Shown here piece after piece: positions 1 to 6,912 of a stretch of DNA of 12,554 nucleotides. The stretch is from positions 240 through 12,793 of the forward strand of contig JAGTQS010000051.1 of the NCBI GenBank assembly GCA_018397055.1, in the 5' to 3' direction. The notes beneath the pieces were generated by a model that saw nothing but the letters and a program-made list of their open reading frames with translations, was not told the origin of the DNA and did not search any database. The translations under genes were made by a program, and so were the position numbers. Origin of the DNA: Candidatus Bathyarchaeota archaeon (GTDB taxonomy: Archaea; Thermoproteota; Bathyarchaeia; Bathyarchaeales; DTEX01). Position 1 is the first letter of the stretch. Every line of letters begins with the position of its first letter.

Positions 1-60
1 CGAGAGGTAACAGCGGAAGAAGTTGAGAAAAACTCGAAGTCAACGGCCCTAAAACTATAA
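1..60 (+). CDS. 3' end of an unidentified protein-coding gene
   Basis: The first 60 bases are open only in frame 1 and end in TAA at 58-60. They encode the last 19 residues of a protein, a charged tail containing TAEEVEKNSKS. The other two forward frames stop within 24 bases. A run of seven T follows at 61-67, as expected for an archaeal poly-T terminator. The tail is too short to assign a family, and a chance open frame of this size cannot be excluded. The composition and the T-run make a real gene end more likely than not. Confidence 0.5.
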   Translation, partial: REVTAEEVEKNSKSTALKL

Positions 61-67
61 TTTTTTT
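58..67 (+). terminator. Poly-T terminator after the first partial gene
   Basis: A T-tract directly follows the TAA stop of the gene entering from the left. Archaeal RNA polymerase terminates at T-tracts without needing a strong hairpin, and none is visible here. Confidence 0.4.
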
Positions 68-133
68 GTCCACCTGTCTTTTTACTCTAAGAAAATGGCC
101 ATTATTGTTAGATTGATCTATGTTTCTTCATTT

Positions 134-143
134 CTATATATTT
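134..143 (+). promoter_or_regulatory. TATA-like box for the winged-helix gene
   Basis: CTATATATTT lies about 70 bases before the preferred ATG at 208. Transcription would start near 163-168, giving a leader of about 40 bases. This is inferred from sequence only. Confidence 0.4.
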
Positions 144-207
144 CTGCATAATAGAAAGCTTATTATTGCTTTTTAGAGAAGTTGAAGGTTCACGGCGGCT
201 GTCTCTA

Positions 208-519
208 ATGTCAAGACGGTCTCAATTCGAAATATACATTGACATTCTCAAAGCTGTTTCAGAGGGCAGACACAAACCTACGCACATAATGTACCGTGCA
301 AATTTAACTTGGAAGAGACTGAAGAAATACACGGAGTTTCTCGTTGCCCACGGTCTCCTGGTTGAAGAAAACAATGGCGAGACAAAAGTTTTCAACCTTA
401 CATCTGACGGTAAAGAACTTATTTGGTACCAGATGAAAATTGAAAGAGAAATCCTTCAAACAAAAAAGACTATGCCATCAAAAGTATGCCCTCTCACTTG
501 CTTATCATTTCAGAAATAA
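208..519 (+). CDS. Small winged helix-turn-helix DNA-binding protein
   Basis: This 103-residue protein looks like an archaeal winged-helix regulator of the small HTH_45 type. The N-terminal segment FEIYIDILKAVSEG is followed by the recognition-like stretch HIMYRANLTWKRLKKYTEFL (about 26-45). A wing-like segment then runs GLLVEEN...VFNLTSDGKELI (about 49-72). The C-terminal third is basic and holds two cysteines (C94, C98) near the end. The frame is open back to a TTG at 166, but the ATG at 208 fits the usual MS(K/R)R start of this family. The only possible ribosome site is a weak GGCGG nine bases upstream. Proteins of this size usually bind DNA as dimers. The target cannot be told from sequence; the antiporter gene downstream is one candidate. 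Confidence 0.75.
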   Translation: MSRRSQFEIYIDILKAVSEGRHKPTHIMYRANLTWKRLKKYTEFLVAHGLLVEENNGETKVFNLTSDGKELIWYQMKIEREILQTKKTMPSKVCPLTCLSFQK

Positions 520-606
520 AGCGTGTAAATCCTTTGCATAATGATCTTTTCCATGGTTTTGAACTAATTTTGCTTTTTTGCCACATTTCCATGATGTCGT
601 AATAAA

Positions 607-622
607 CTGTGTTATAAAACAG
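607..622. promoter_or_regulatory. Imperfect palindrome next to the antiporter TATA box
   Basis: CTGTGTTATAAAACAG matches its own reverse complement except at one symmetric pair of positions. It ends two bases before the TATA-like box at 625-634, where a bound regulator could block or aid TBP/TFB. The adjacent winged-helix protein is a possible binder, but that is inference only. Confidence 0.3.
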
Positions 623-624
623 AA

Positions 625-634
625 AAATATATAT
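625..634 (+). promoter_or_regulatory. TATA-like box for the cation antiporter gene
   Basis: AAATATATAT is centred about 24 bases before the TTG at 653. At the usual archaeal spacing, transcription would begin at or next to that TTG, so the message would be leaderless. This helps choose the TTG at 653 as the start. Confidence 0.45.
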
Positions 635-652
635 GATCTTATTTGTTATTTT

Positions 653-1675
653 TTGCAAATCTCTCTGGGGGTTAAGGCAATCTTTGAAGAAGCTGGACTA
701 CTGGGAAACGTCGCAATACTTATTGCATCTCTTTTCGCTTTGGATAAATCAAGTGATGTAACTATAGACAATTCAGTAAAAGTTGCCGATATAACTGGTC
801 TCGGAAAAACGACCATAGGCTTTCTGCTTGTCGCTTTCTCTACGTCATTGCCTGAACTTTCAGTATCTGTTTTCGCCGCTATAAGCCAAGAAAACATCAG
901 CGTTGCAATTGGTAACGTTATAGGTTCAAACATTGTAAATATATGCCTGATCCTCGGCATTTGCTTTCTTTTAATAGCCATTAAAAACTCAGGTAGGTTA
1001 ACATTTCCAACTTCCATTGGAAAAGAAGAAGCACAAAGCCTATATTTCGGACTTTTTATTGCCTCAATAATCCCGTTAGCCCTTGTATACATAGGAGAGG
1101 CAAGCAGATTCATTGGCTTAATTCTCTTGATCCTCTTTATATACAACACGATTCAGCTGTCCAAAGGAGGAACTGGAAAAGAAAAAAAGAAAGAGGCAAA
1201 AACCGTTAAGGCAGATATACAAAATCCTAACAAATATATAATGTGGACTTTTGTAGGAGTCGCTGGGGTGGTTGCTAGCTCATATTTCATTGTTGATTCA
1301 GCCTCATACATCGCTATTTCAGTCGGTGTCCCAAGGATTGTTATTGGAGCTACAATTGTTGCTTTTGGTACAAGTTTACCTGAACTTGTGACAAGCGTTG
1401 ACGCAACAAAGAAGGGCCATTTAGAAATTGCACTGGGCAACATCGTTGGAAGCGGATTCATAAACATTACATGTATTCTTGGAGTAACGTTAGTAAGCTC
1501 AACATTGACCGTTAACATGGCTGCCTTCTCAGATCTTGTTATGTTTTCAATTATTGCCAACCTGTTCCTCTGGTATTTTCTGACAAACCAGAGAATTAGT
1601 TGGAGAGAGGGATTAATGCTGCTTTTTCTTTACTTTCTTTTCTTAACGATTATGCTAAGAGGGTATAGAACATAA
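653..1675 (+). CDS. CaCA-family Ca2+ (or Na+)/cation exchanger
   Basis: This is a membrane antiporter of the Ca2+:cation antiporter superfamily. It exchanges Ca2+ or a similar cation against Na+ or H+ across the cytoplasmic membrane. Both inverted alpha repeats are visible. Repeat 1 has AFSTSLPEL (about residues 61-69) and GNVIGSN (about 87-93). Repeat 2 has AFGTSLPEL (about 237-245) and GNIVGSG (about 262-268). The conserved acidic residues are E68 and E244. A lysine-rich cytoplasmic loop (about 171-187) separates the halves, as in prokaryotic exchangers. The length of 340 residues is normal. Two motif positions depart from the family: GTS is STS in repeat 1, and GSN is GSG in repeat 2. The frame is open back to a TTG at 578, but the TATA box at 625-634 lies inside that extension. 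No Shine-Dalgarno site precedes 653, which fits a leaderless message. Ion specificity cannot be called. Confidence 0.9.
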   Translation: MQISLGVKAIFEEAGLLGNVAILIASLFALDKSSDVTIDNSVKVADITGLGKTTIGFLLVAFSTSLPELSVSVFAAISQENISVAIGNVIGSNIVNICLILGICFLLIAIKNSGRLTFPTSIGKEEAQSLYFGLFIASIIPLALVYIGEASRFIGLILLILFIYNTIQLSKGGTGKEKKKEAKTVKADIQNPNKYIMWTFVGVAGVVASSYFIVDSASYIAISVGVPRIVIGATIVAFGTSLPELVTSVDATKKGHLEIALGNIVGSGFINITCILGVTLVSSTLTVNMAAFSDLVMFSIIANLFLWYFLTNQRISWREGLMLLFLYFLFLTIMLRGYRT

Positions 1676-1681
1676 TTTTTT
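1673..1681 (+). terminator. Poly-T terminator after the antiporter
   Basis: The TAA stop runs directly into six T residues. There is no hairpin of note. The next gene has its own ribosome site 60 bases further on. Confidence 0.35.
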
Positions 1682-1747
1682 ATGTAAATACCCCCTATTA
1701 ACCAAATAAACATATTATTCATCAATAATTTTCAGGAGCACAAGTCT

Positions 1748-2206
1748 TTGATTAGTAAACAAAATTTAGGTAAAAAAGCTTCAAGCTTCTTCTTGAAAGG
1801 TTTCAATTGCAGCCAAAGCGTCTTGCTCACAATGCTTGAGCATTGGGGGATTAAGGATGAATTGGTTCCTAAGATTGCCACGGGGTTTGGTGGCGGCATA
1901 GGAAGATGCGGCTCTTTGTGTGGCGCATTAACGGGCGGTATTATGGCGTTAGGAGTAAAGTTCGGAACCAGCGAGCCTTCAGCAGAAAAGCGGCTTCAGA
2001 CATACGAAGTTTCAAGAAGATTTTATAAAGAGTTTGAAAAGCGGAATGGCAGTGTTCTTTGCAGGAAGCTTATTGTATACAATCTTTCTGATCCCATTGA
2101 GTATGAAAAGGCGCGGAATGACGATGTTTTCCAGAAAAAATGCGTCGAATACGTGAAAACAGCCGTAATGATTCTTTTAGAGATGACTGAAGAAAAAAGT
2201 ATGTAA
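1748..2206 (+). CDS. C_GCAxxG_C_C family (redox-type) protein
   Basis: This 152-residue protein matches the C_GCAxxG_C_C family, small cysteine-rich proteins thought to be redox-active or to bind a metal or cofactor; no precise reaction is established. The ordered cysteines are all present: C21 in FNCSQSVL, C54 and C58 in the glycine-rich RCGSLCGALTGG, C105 in GSVLCRKL, and C132 in KKCVEYV. There is no signal peptide or membrane helix, so it should be cytoplasmic. The start is TTG at 1748 with AGGAG at 1734-1738, nine bases upstream; the next in-frame ATG would remove C21. Family members often sit near redox genes, and here a nitroreductase lies 100 bases downstream. Both encode plausible redox proteins, but a shared pathway is unproven. 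Confidence 0.88.
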   Translation: MISKQNLGKKASSFFLKGFNCSQSVLLTMLEHWGIKDELVPKIATGFGGGIGRCGSLCGALTGGIMALGVKFGTSEPSAEKRLQTYEVSRRFYKEFEKRNGSVLCRKLIVYNLSDPIEYEKARNDDVFQKKCVEYVKTAVMILLEMTEEKSM

Positions 2207-2308
2207 CGTGATTTGACTGCTGGAAATTTGTGGAAATCTTTCACTTTGAAAATTACGGAATTTTAATATCCTTATTTACGTATTTATGTTCTGGGATGGT
2301 GTTAAAAG

Positions 2309-2794
2309 TTGGACTTTATGGAAGTTGTGAAAACCCGTAGAAGCATAAGGCGGTATAAGCCTGACTCAGTTCCAGACGAGATTCTTAATCAGATTTTAGA
2401 GGCTGCGAGACTCGCGCCGTCAGCTGGTCACCGTCAACCGTGGCATTTCATAGTTGTCAAGAACCCGGAGACAAAGAAACAGCTAGGCATTTCCAGTTGG
2501 GCAGTAGAAGCGCCTGTTGTGATTGTTGGCTGTGGAGACGCCGGTGTTTCGCCAACATTGCATATGGTGGACCTTGCTATCGCCTTCGAGCACCTTGTTT
2601 TGGCAGCTACAAATTTTGGCCTAGGAACATGCTGGATAGGCAAATTAGGCATCGATGAAACTATAAAAAAGGTATTGCGCATTCCTGAGCACGTAAAAGT
2701 TGTCGCAGTGACCCCGCTGGGATACCCGGCTGAAACCCCCAGCCCGAAGGCTAGAAAGTCAATGTCTGAAATTGTTCACTACGAGAAATTCTAG
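2309..2794 (+). CDS. Nitroreductase-family flavoprotein
   Basis: This is an FMN-dependent oxidoreductase of the nitroreductase family, which reduces varied substrates (nitro compounds, quinones, flavins) using NAD(P)H, usually as a homodimer. Family landmarks are visible. KTRRSIRRY (residues 8-16) contacts the FMN phosphate. LAPSAGHRQPWHFIVV (35-50) is the conserved flavin-binding segment. The C-terminal half has GLGTCWIG (104-111) and TPLGYPAE (135-142). At 161 residues it belongs to the short class common in archaea. I take TTG at 2309 because GGTG lies at 2298-2301, seven bases upstream. An ATG at 2318 is the alternative and would cost three residues. The physiological substrate cannot be predicted. 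Confidence 0.9.
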   Translation: MDFMEVVKTRRSIRRYKPDSVPDEILNQILEAARLAPSAGHRQPWHFIVVKNPETKKQLGISSWAVEAPVVIVGCGDAGVSPTLHMVDLAIAFEHLVLAATNFGLGTCWIGKLGIDETIKKVLRIPEHVKVVAVTPLGYPAETPSPKARKSMSEIVHYEKF

Positions 2795-2815
2795 GATTTC
2801 TTAAGCAACACCTAA

Positions 2816-2827
2816 TTTTTATATAAA
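2816..2827 (+). promoter_or_regulatory. TATA-like box and T-rich tract before the aldolase gene
   Basis: TTTTTATATAAA is a strong TATA-like match, but its predicted start near 2850 leaves a leader of about 100 bases. A second candidate, GCATATATCG at 2905-2914, would give a leader of only about 15 bases. The T-rich stretch 2816-2850 may also terminate the nitroreductase message. An AATTTT/AAAATT inverted repeat (2844-2858) covers the predicted start site of the first promoter. Confidence 0.35.
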
Positions 2828-2950
2828 TTCTTTTTCTTTCTAAAATTTTTCGAAAATTGTGTTCGACAGTTTTTCTATACAACCATAATCGGAGCTATGA
2901 TAATGCATATATCGAGTAATACTGTTTTATTGAACAGCTTGGAGGGACGT

Positions 2951-3847
2951 ATGTTGCCTAAGCATGAAATCAAGGGTGTTGTTGTTCCCCTTATTACACC
3001 TTTTACCGAAAATGGCGAAGTCTACGAAGAAGGGTTGAAGCATCTTTTGGATTTTCATGTTGAGAAGGGAGTTCATGGGATTTTTCCATGTGGAACATAC
3101 GGGTCTGGTCCACTCATGACCACTGAGCAACGTAAAAAAGTCATAGAGATAACTGTGAATCATCTTAAGGGCCGTATTGCTGTTATAGCTCAAGTCGGAG
3201 CGGCGAGCACTGACGAAACTGTGAAGTTAGCAAAGCATGCAGAAAAGGTTGGAGTAGATGTTGTTGCAGTTGTGCCGCCTTACTATTATAGTTACGATGA
3301 AGTTGCCATTCTGGAACACTACAAACAAATTGTTAAAGCAGTAAGGATTCCCGTTTATGCATACAATATTCCAAGAGCATCCGGTTTCACGATAACGCCG
3401 TCAATCCTTGCTAAGATGGCTGATTTCGGAGTTCAGGGAATTAAGGACAGCAGCTTCAGCCTAGTGGATTTTATGCACTTCATCATCGAATTAGGGAAAA
3501 GAGAAAACTTCACGTTTATGGTTGGTACAGAAGCTCTTCTCCTTCCAGCTATGATGGTGGGGTCGAAAGGCTGCGTTTCAGGAACTGCAAACGTTTTTCC
3601 CGAGCTTATTGTCCAACTTTACAACGCAATTACTGAAAGGAACTATGATGAAGCTGTAAAGATTCAGCTAAAAGCTGTTGAAGCTAGGAGGATACTTATT
3701 TCTGCAAAGTCAACTACTGCAATTTGCCACAGGCTGCTTAAAGAAAGAAAAATAGATGTCGGTGTGCCTAAACGCCCAATTCTTCCCGCTACAGACGAAG
3801 AGCTTAACTTTGCATTTAAGGGATTCAGCCGACTAGGTCTACTCTAA
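2951..3847 (+). CDS. Dihydrodipicolinate synthase/N-acetylneuraminate lyase superfamily protein
   Basis: This 298-residue TIM-barrel enzyme belongs to the class I aldolase family that includes DapA, NanA and KDG aldolase. These form a Schiff base between lysine and pyruvate (or a 2-keto acid) and make or break a C-C bond. The Schiff-base lysine is K165 in GIKDSS, the catalytic tyrosine is Y138 in YAYNIP, and PPYYY (109-113) supplies the second tyrosine. The nucleotide-side motif GTTGE reads GTYGSG (48-53), keeping T49 but losing the second Thr and the Glu. The DapA carboxylate-binding arginine (YNVPSR) is also shifted: here YNIPRAS. So I would not call it dapA; a sugar-acid or other 2-keto-acid aldolase is as likely. 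The start is ATG 2951, with GGAGGGA just upstream (from 2941). The frame is open to 2897, but that extension has no family similarity. Confidence 0.88.
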   Translation: MLPKHEIKGVVVPLITPFTENGEVYEEGLKHLLDFHVEKGVHGIFPCGTYGSGPLMTTEQRKKVIEITVNHLKGRIAVIAQVGAASTDETVKLAKHAEKVGVDVVAVVPPYYYSYDEVAILEHYKQIVKAVRIPVYAYNIPRASGFTITPSILAKMADFGVQGIKDSSFSLVDFMHFIIELGKRENFTFMVGTEALLLPAMMVGSKGCVSGTANVFPELIVQLYNAITERNYDEAVKIQLKAVEARRILISAKSTTAICHRLLKERKIDVGVPKRPILPATDEELNFAFKGFSRLGLL

Positions 3848-3890
3848 CAATAAACTATGCGTAATTTTTAGGAATGGAGAAAATGTTTTG

Positions 3891-4535
3891 TTACATTTGG
3901 TTGTTTTCAGCTGCCCCTCCGCTTAAATAGTTGCCCTCTTGTGGGACACTTAAGCTTGGCAGTTTTTCTTTAGTTCGGCTTTCTACCACGATTGCAGCTT
4001 CTCTAAGAATTTTGTTAGCGTCTTCACTTACTGGTGTGAAGTCGTAGGACGCATCAATTGTTCCACCGATGTCCACAATGATGTTTCCAAGCATATTTTC
4101 AACCTGAAATATTTCATTTCCAATGTCTGGCAACATTCCCGCGATGCCATTTCTGATGCTCTTAAGAGTTCTAACTACCCCTGAAACGGATAAGGCTGTG
4201 TTTCCAAACTCGTAAACCGTACGTAATCTAAGGCACACGTTTTCCAGCGCAAGCTTGGAATGCATGAGAACGTTTTTCTGTCTACGTACTTCAGATAATT
4301 CGTCTGCCAGCATCTTAGCATGGGCGTCGTCATGTCTCTGCTGCGCTTGAACAATTTTTTCGAAGATTATCCTGTCCCGGAAATCGTATCTACTTATGTA
4401 TTCATTGAGTCTTTGGCTTTGAGCTTCAACACGTGTTAGAACGCGGTTAATTTGTGGCTTCAAAGGCTGTTTTCGGCGAAGAACCTTTAGCCCTTTTGAG
4501 GGTTCTTCCCATTTCTGCCTAAACTTTTCGGACAA
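3891..4535 (-). CDS. ESCRT-III/Snf7-like (CdvB-family) protein
   Basis: The 214-residue product resembles archaeal CdvB paralogues, the ESCRT-III-type filament proteins used in cell division and membrane remodelling. The first ~25 residues are basic (SEKFRQKWEEPSKGLKVLRRK). Long charged helices follow (about 26-155) with the typical pattern RDRIIFEKIVQAQ, AHAKMLADELSEVRRQKNVL and LALENVCLRLRTV. Then come GMLPDIGNEI and DANKILREAAIVVESRTKEKLPSL. The KLPSLSVP segment near residue 191 resembles a MIM2-type motif for Vps4/CdvC binding. I see no winged-helix tail of the CdvA-binding kind, so it is like the shorter paralogues. Start choice: GGAGG lies one base before an ATG at 4541 but seven bases before TTG at 4535, so TTG is preferred. 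An open extension to 4760 is hydrophobic, overlaps the cupin start and is rejected. No cdvA or cdvC is in the window. Confidence 0.8.
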   Translation of the reverse strand: MSEKFRQKWEEPSKGLKVLRRKQPLKPQINRVLTRVEAQSQRLNEYISRYDFRDRIIFEKIVQAQQRHDDAHAKMLADELSEVRRQKNVLMHSKLALENVCLRLRTVYEFGNTALSVSGVVRTLKSIRNGIAGMLPDIGNEIFQVENMLGNIIVDIGGTIDASYDFTPVSEDANKILREAAIVVESRTKEKLPSLSVPQEGNYLSGGAAENNQM

Positions 4536-4602
4536 TAACATGCCTCCAACGATTATTAGCAGCAAAGGCTTCATCAAAGGAAAATAGCTTTCTAACACGC
4601 CG

Positions 4603-4635
4603 ATATATATGTTAAAAAAAAGGTATTTACGTAAA
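4603..4635. promoter_or_regulatory. Shared control region of the CdvB-like and cupin genes
   Basis: ATATATAT at 4603-4610 is symmetric and could serve as TATA box in both directions. It would give a start near 4580 for the minus-strand gene and near 4633 for the cupin. A perfect palindrome, TTTACGTAAA, lies at 4626-4635, near the predicted plus-strand start. A second plus-strand TATA candidate is CTAATATTAA at 4674-4683. Confidence 0.35.
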
Positions 4636-4706
4636 AGAGAGAACAACGAAAACATTAAAGAAACAATCAAATCTAATATTAATGCAAAATCATAGAGGAG
4701 TAAAAA

Positions 4707-5084
4707 ATGTACATCAAAAGCATCACGAAAATAAAGAAAAAAACCCTTGAAGACATCCATGGAGGGTCAACCTTGTACCAGGTTTTTTGGCAGTCAGATG
4801 CTCATGGAGCCAAGTTCGGAGAAACAAAACCTGACTCTATGAAGTCATTCACAAACTTTGCAAGGCTAACGTTGAAGCCTGGAGGAACAAACCAAATTCA
4901 CGTTCACGAGGACGCAGAACAAGTTTACATTGTCCTCAAGGGAGAGGGAACAGTTCAAGTTGGAGACGAAAAAGCTAAAGTTAGAGCAGGCGACGCAATC
5001 TTTCTGCCAGCGAAGGTGCCTCACGGCTTCATTAACACAGGAAACAAAACAGCCGTCCTTCTCTTAGTCGGGACAAGAGTATAG
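4707..5084 (+). CDS. Single-domain cupin protein
   Basis: This is a 125-residue small-barrel cupin. Both metal-binding cupin motifs are present. Motif 1 covers G60 to G81, with H65, H67 and E71. Motif 2 is GDAIFLPAKVPHGFIN, with H106 and N110. These three His and one Glu normally hold Fe, Mn, Ni or Zn. Single-domain cupins include isomerases, dioxygenases and sugar-binding proteins, so the reaction is open. There is no signal peptide. The ATG at 4707 has GAGGAG at 4695-4700, six bases upstream. It is divergent from the CdvB-like gene and convergent with the DUF362 gene, so it is probably transcribed alone. Confidence 0.88.
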   Translation: MYIKSITKIKKKTLEDIHGGSTLYQVFWQSDAHGAKFGETKPDSMKSFTNFARLTLKPGGTNQIHVHEDAEQVYIVLKGEGTVQVGDEKAKVRAGDAIFLPAKVPHGFINTGNKTAVLLLVGTRV

Positions 5085-5108
5085 CATACTAGAGAGTATT
5101 AAAGAAGC

Positions 5109-5972
5109 CTAATAGATTACTCCCCAAAACCTGTGTGGTCCGCTTCTTTTAAAGTTTTTTTTCACCTCATCAATTGAGGCATCGCCTACTAACTTTATCT
5201 GGCTTAGATCGCAAGTTCCAAACCCAGCTTCCTGAGATAGTTTTATGTGCCTCGGCAGTTCGTGATCTGAAAACCCCATGACTGCAGCTCCAACAGCGTC
5301 TGTTGCTACGCAGTCTTTTCCAGCAATAATCACGTTCGTTTCGACTGGTTTACTCCACAGCTCGTGTACTTCACCGCCAACAATCCCGTCGATGACTGAA
5401 AGGTCGGGCTTAAGAAGTTGAAGCAGGTCGACTATCCCACGGTCCTCACGGTGAATTGAACCACGCTTTCCTCGTGCTAGAAGACCCATTAGGTTTTTCA
5501 TGGCTAACGTGACCTGCCAATCTAACGCGTGGATCTTAAGCTTCGGAGCGCTGATTAAGCAATCATAATCCAGAACAGGCTTGGCAATCCAGAACTCTGA
5601 GATGTAATGTGGGCGAGGAACTTTCTTGAGGACCCCCTCTTCTCGATTTAGGTCTATAAGTTTTACGTTTTGGCGGCTAGCTATTTCGTTGAATCCGAGT
5701 TTTTGATAAGCTCGAGTTACGTCGCATCCGCCTCCCTCTGCAATTACAATGTCCTTAGCTCCATGGTCTTTCAGGTACTCTATTATGCCCTCCGCCATCA
5801 TTGGATCCGTTGTTATGCCCTCAGCAGCGGTCTTCATGATTGTTATGTTCACTTTAATCAGAAACTTTTTTCTGACTGAAACAACCTCGTCAGCGTCAAT
5901 AGCGCTTAAAGCTTTGTAAGCTAACTCTTTGCCATCTGTTCCTCTGAACAAAGCCACAACAGAGTCACTCAT
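5109..5972 (-). CDS. DUF362 domain-containing protein
   Basis: This 287-residue protein is of the DUF362 family, which has no settled biochemical role. Recognisable stretches are FLIKVNITIMKTAAEGITTDP (about 37-57), IVIAEGGGCD (75-84), LISAPKLKIHAL..VTLAMKNLMG (139-163), IDGIVGGEVHE (194-204) and KDCVATDAVGAAVMG (219-233). Many DUF362 proteins carry a C-terminal 4Fe-4S ferredoxin domain; this one has none, only scattered cysteines (C83, C138, C221, C254). No signal peptide or membrane helix is seen. The start is ATG 5972 with GGTG seven bases upstream. The frame is open to 6011, but that extra stretch holds the ribosome site. Its stop lies 24 bases from the cupin stop, so the two genes converge. 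Confidence 0.82.
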   Translation of the reverse strand: MSDSVVALFRGTDGKELAYKALSAIDADEVVSVRKKFLIKVNITIMKTAAEGITTDPMMAEGIIEYLKDHGAKDIVIAEGGGCDVTRAYQKLGFNEIASRQNVKLIDLNREEGVLKKVPRPHYISEFWIAKPVLDYDCLISAPKLKIHALDWQVTLAMKNLMGLLARGKRGSIHREDRGIVDLLQLLKPDLSVIDGIVGGEVHELWSKPVETNVIIAGKDCVATDAVGAAVMGFSDHELPRHIKLSQEAGFGTCDLSQIKLVGDASIDEVKKNFKRSGPHRFWGVIY

Positions 5973-6343
5973 TTTGTAGCACCAACACCAGTTTTTACCA
6001 TAAAACATCAAAGCAAGTTAAAAAACTTATTTGAAAACTAACACCTAAAACAAAAACACGGAAACAAGAAAAGATAATTAATTAAGCAATGATTGAAAAA
6101 TGCACCAACGAGAAGTCCAACAAAAAATTTCAAAATCATTGGCATTTCAATTTCAATGAAACGAACAAAACTTGCCCCTTGAACTCTACGCAGATGGTCA
6201 AAAAAGCTGACCCGACTATATATATCCCCTCTCCCCAAACAACACGCACAACAGATACCAACTGGTCTAAAAAGAAACATTGAATAACAATAAGGAAATA
6301 TCATGACAATTAGTAAATTCATAGCGGCTAATGGTGACACCAA
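5973..6343. other. Divergent intergenic region, AT-rich, no supported gene
   Basis: This 371-base spacer separates the DUF362 gene (leftward) from the isochorismatase-fold gene (rightward). Open frames on both strands exist, but they are A-rich or aromatic-rich, have no ribosome site and match no family I know. It contains a clear plus-strand TATA box at 6216-6225. I find no long repeat, strong hairpin or tRNA. Confidence 0.6.
6216..6225 (+). promoter_or_regulatory. TATA box for the isochorismatase-fold gene
   Basis: CTATATATAT is followed by a C-rich stretch. Transcription would start near 6248, leaving a leader of about 95 bases before the ATG at 6344. No stem-loop strong enough to suggest a riboswitch is visible in that leader. 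Confidence 0.5.
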
Positions 6344-6895
6344 ATGAGTATTAGGCTATTATCAAAGGACGAACCAGTCCTCATAGTAATAGACGTTCAA
6401 GAAAAACTCTTAACACACATAGCACAAAAAGAAACTGTTCTAGAAAACCTCGAAAAGCTCATAAAATTCATGCACATCATTAAAATCCCCATAATCATCA
6501 CCGAACAATACCCTAAAGGATTGGGGCCAACAGTACCAGAAGTAAAAAGTCTAATCCCAGATTCTAAGCCCATTGAAAAACTGGAATTCAGCTGCTTCGG
6601 CTCGCAGGAATTCAAAAAGGCTTTAGAAAAAACAGGTAAAAAGACCCTTATACTGGCTGGCATTGAAGCACACATTTGTGTAACCCAAACAGCAATTGAG
6701 GGACTCGAAAACGGCTACAGAATCTACGTAGTCGAAGACGCAACGTCTTCCAGAACCCTACAAGACAAGGTAACAGCGATAAACAGGATGAGACAAAACG
6801 GAGCAACAATCGTTTCAACTGAAATGCTCATCTATGAACTACTCAAAAAAGCAAGAACCCCAGAATTTAAAGAAAGCCTTAAACTCATAAAATAA
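6344..6895 (+). CDS. Isochorismatase-fold cysteine hydrolase
   Basis: This 183-residue cytoplasmic hydrolase belongs to the isochorismatase/nicotinamidase superfamily. These enzymes cleave amides, ureides or vinyl ethers through a Cys-Asp-Lys triad. The triad is visible as D17 in VLIVIDVQE, K79 in IEKLEFS and C112 in GIEAHICVTQT. The cis-peptide-type segment lies just before the cysteine. The metal-binding DxH set typical of true nicotinamidases is not evident, so it resembles the YcaC-like or generic hydrolase branch. The substrate is unknown. ATG 6344 is preceded by GGTGA at 6333-6337. Its stop lies 17 bases from the end of the convergent deacetylase-like gene. Confidence 0.88.
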   Translation: MSIRLLSKDEPVLIVIDVQEKLLTHIAQKETVLENLEKLIKFMHIIKIPIIITEQYPKGLGPTVPEVKSLIPDSKPIEKLEFSCFGSQEFKKALEKTGKKTLILAGIEAHICVTQTAIEGLENGYRIYVVEDATSSRTLQDKVTAINRMRQNGATIVSTEMLIYELLKKARTPEFKESLKLIK

Positions 6896-6912
6896 AATGT
6901 ACACCTCAAAAT

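Noticed and set aside
2221..2240. Two TGGAAAT direct repeats ten bases apart before the nitroreductase
   Set aside because: Only two short AT-rich copies; chance is a sufficient explanation without conservation data.
2897..2950. Upstream extension of the aldolase from ATG 2897
   Set aside because: A good GGAGGGA site precedes ATG 2951, the barrel begins there, and a TATA candidate lies within the extension.
4536..4760. N-terminal hydrophobic extension of the CdvB-like protein
   Set aside because: The frame is open, but it overlaps the cupin start and both predicted promoters. Its hydrophobicity follows from A-rich DNA on the other strand, and a GGAGG site marks the start at 4535.
6038..6343. 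101-codon minus-strand open frame in the DUF362-isochorismatase spacer
   Set aside because: It covers the plus-strand TATA box and ribosome site, has no family likeness, and is rich in Phe and Cys as expected from the complement of A-rich DNA.
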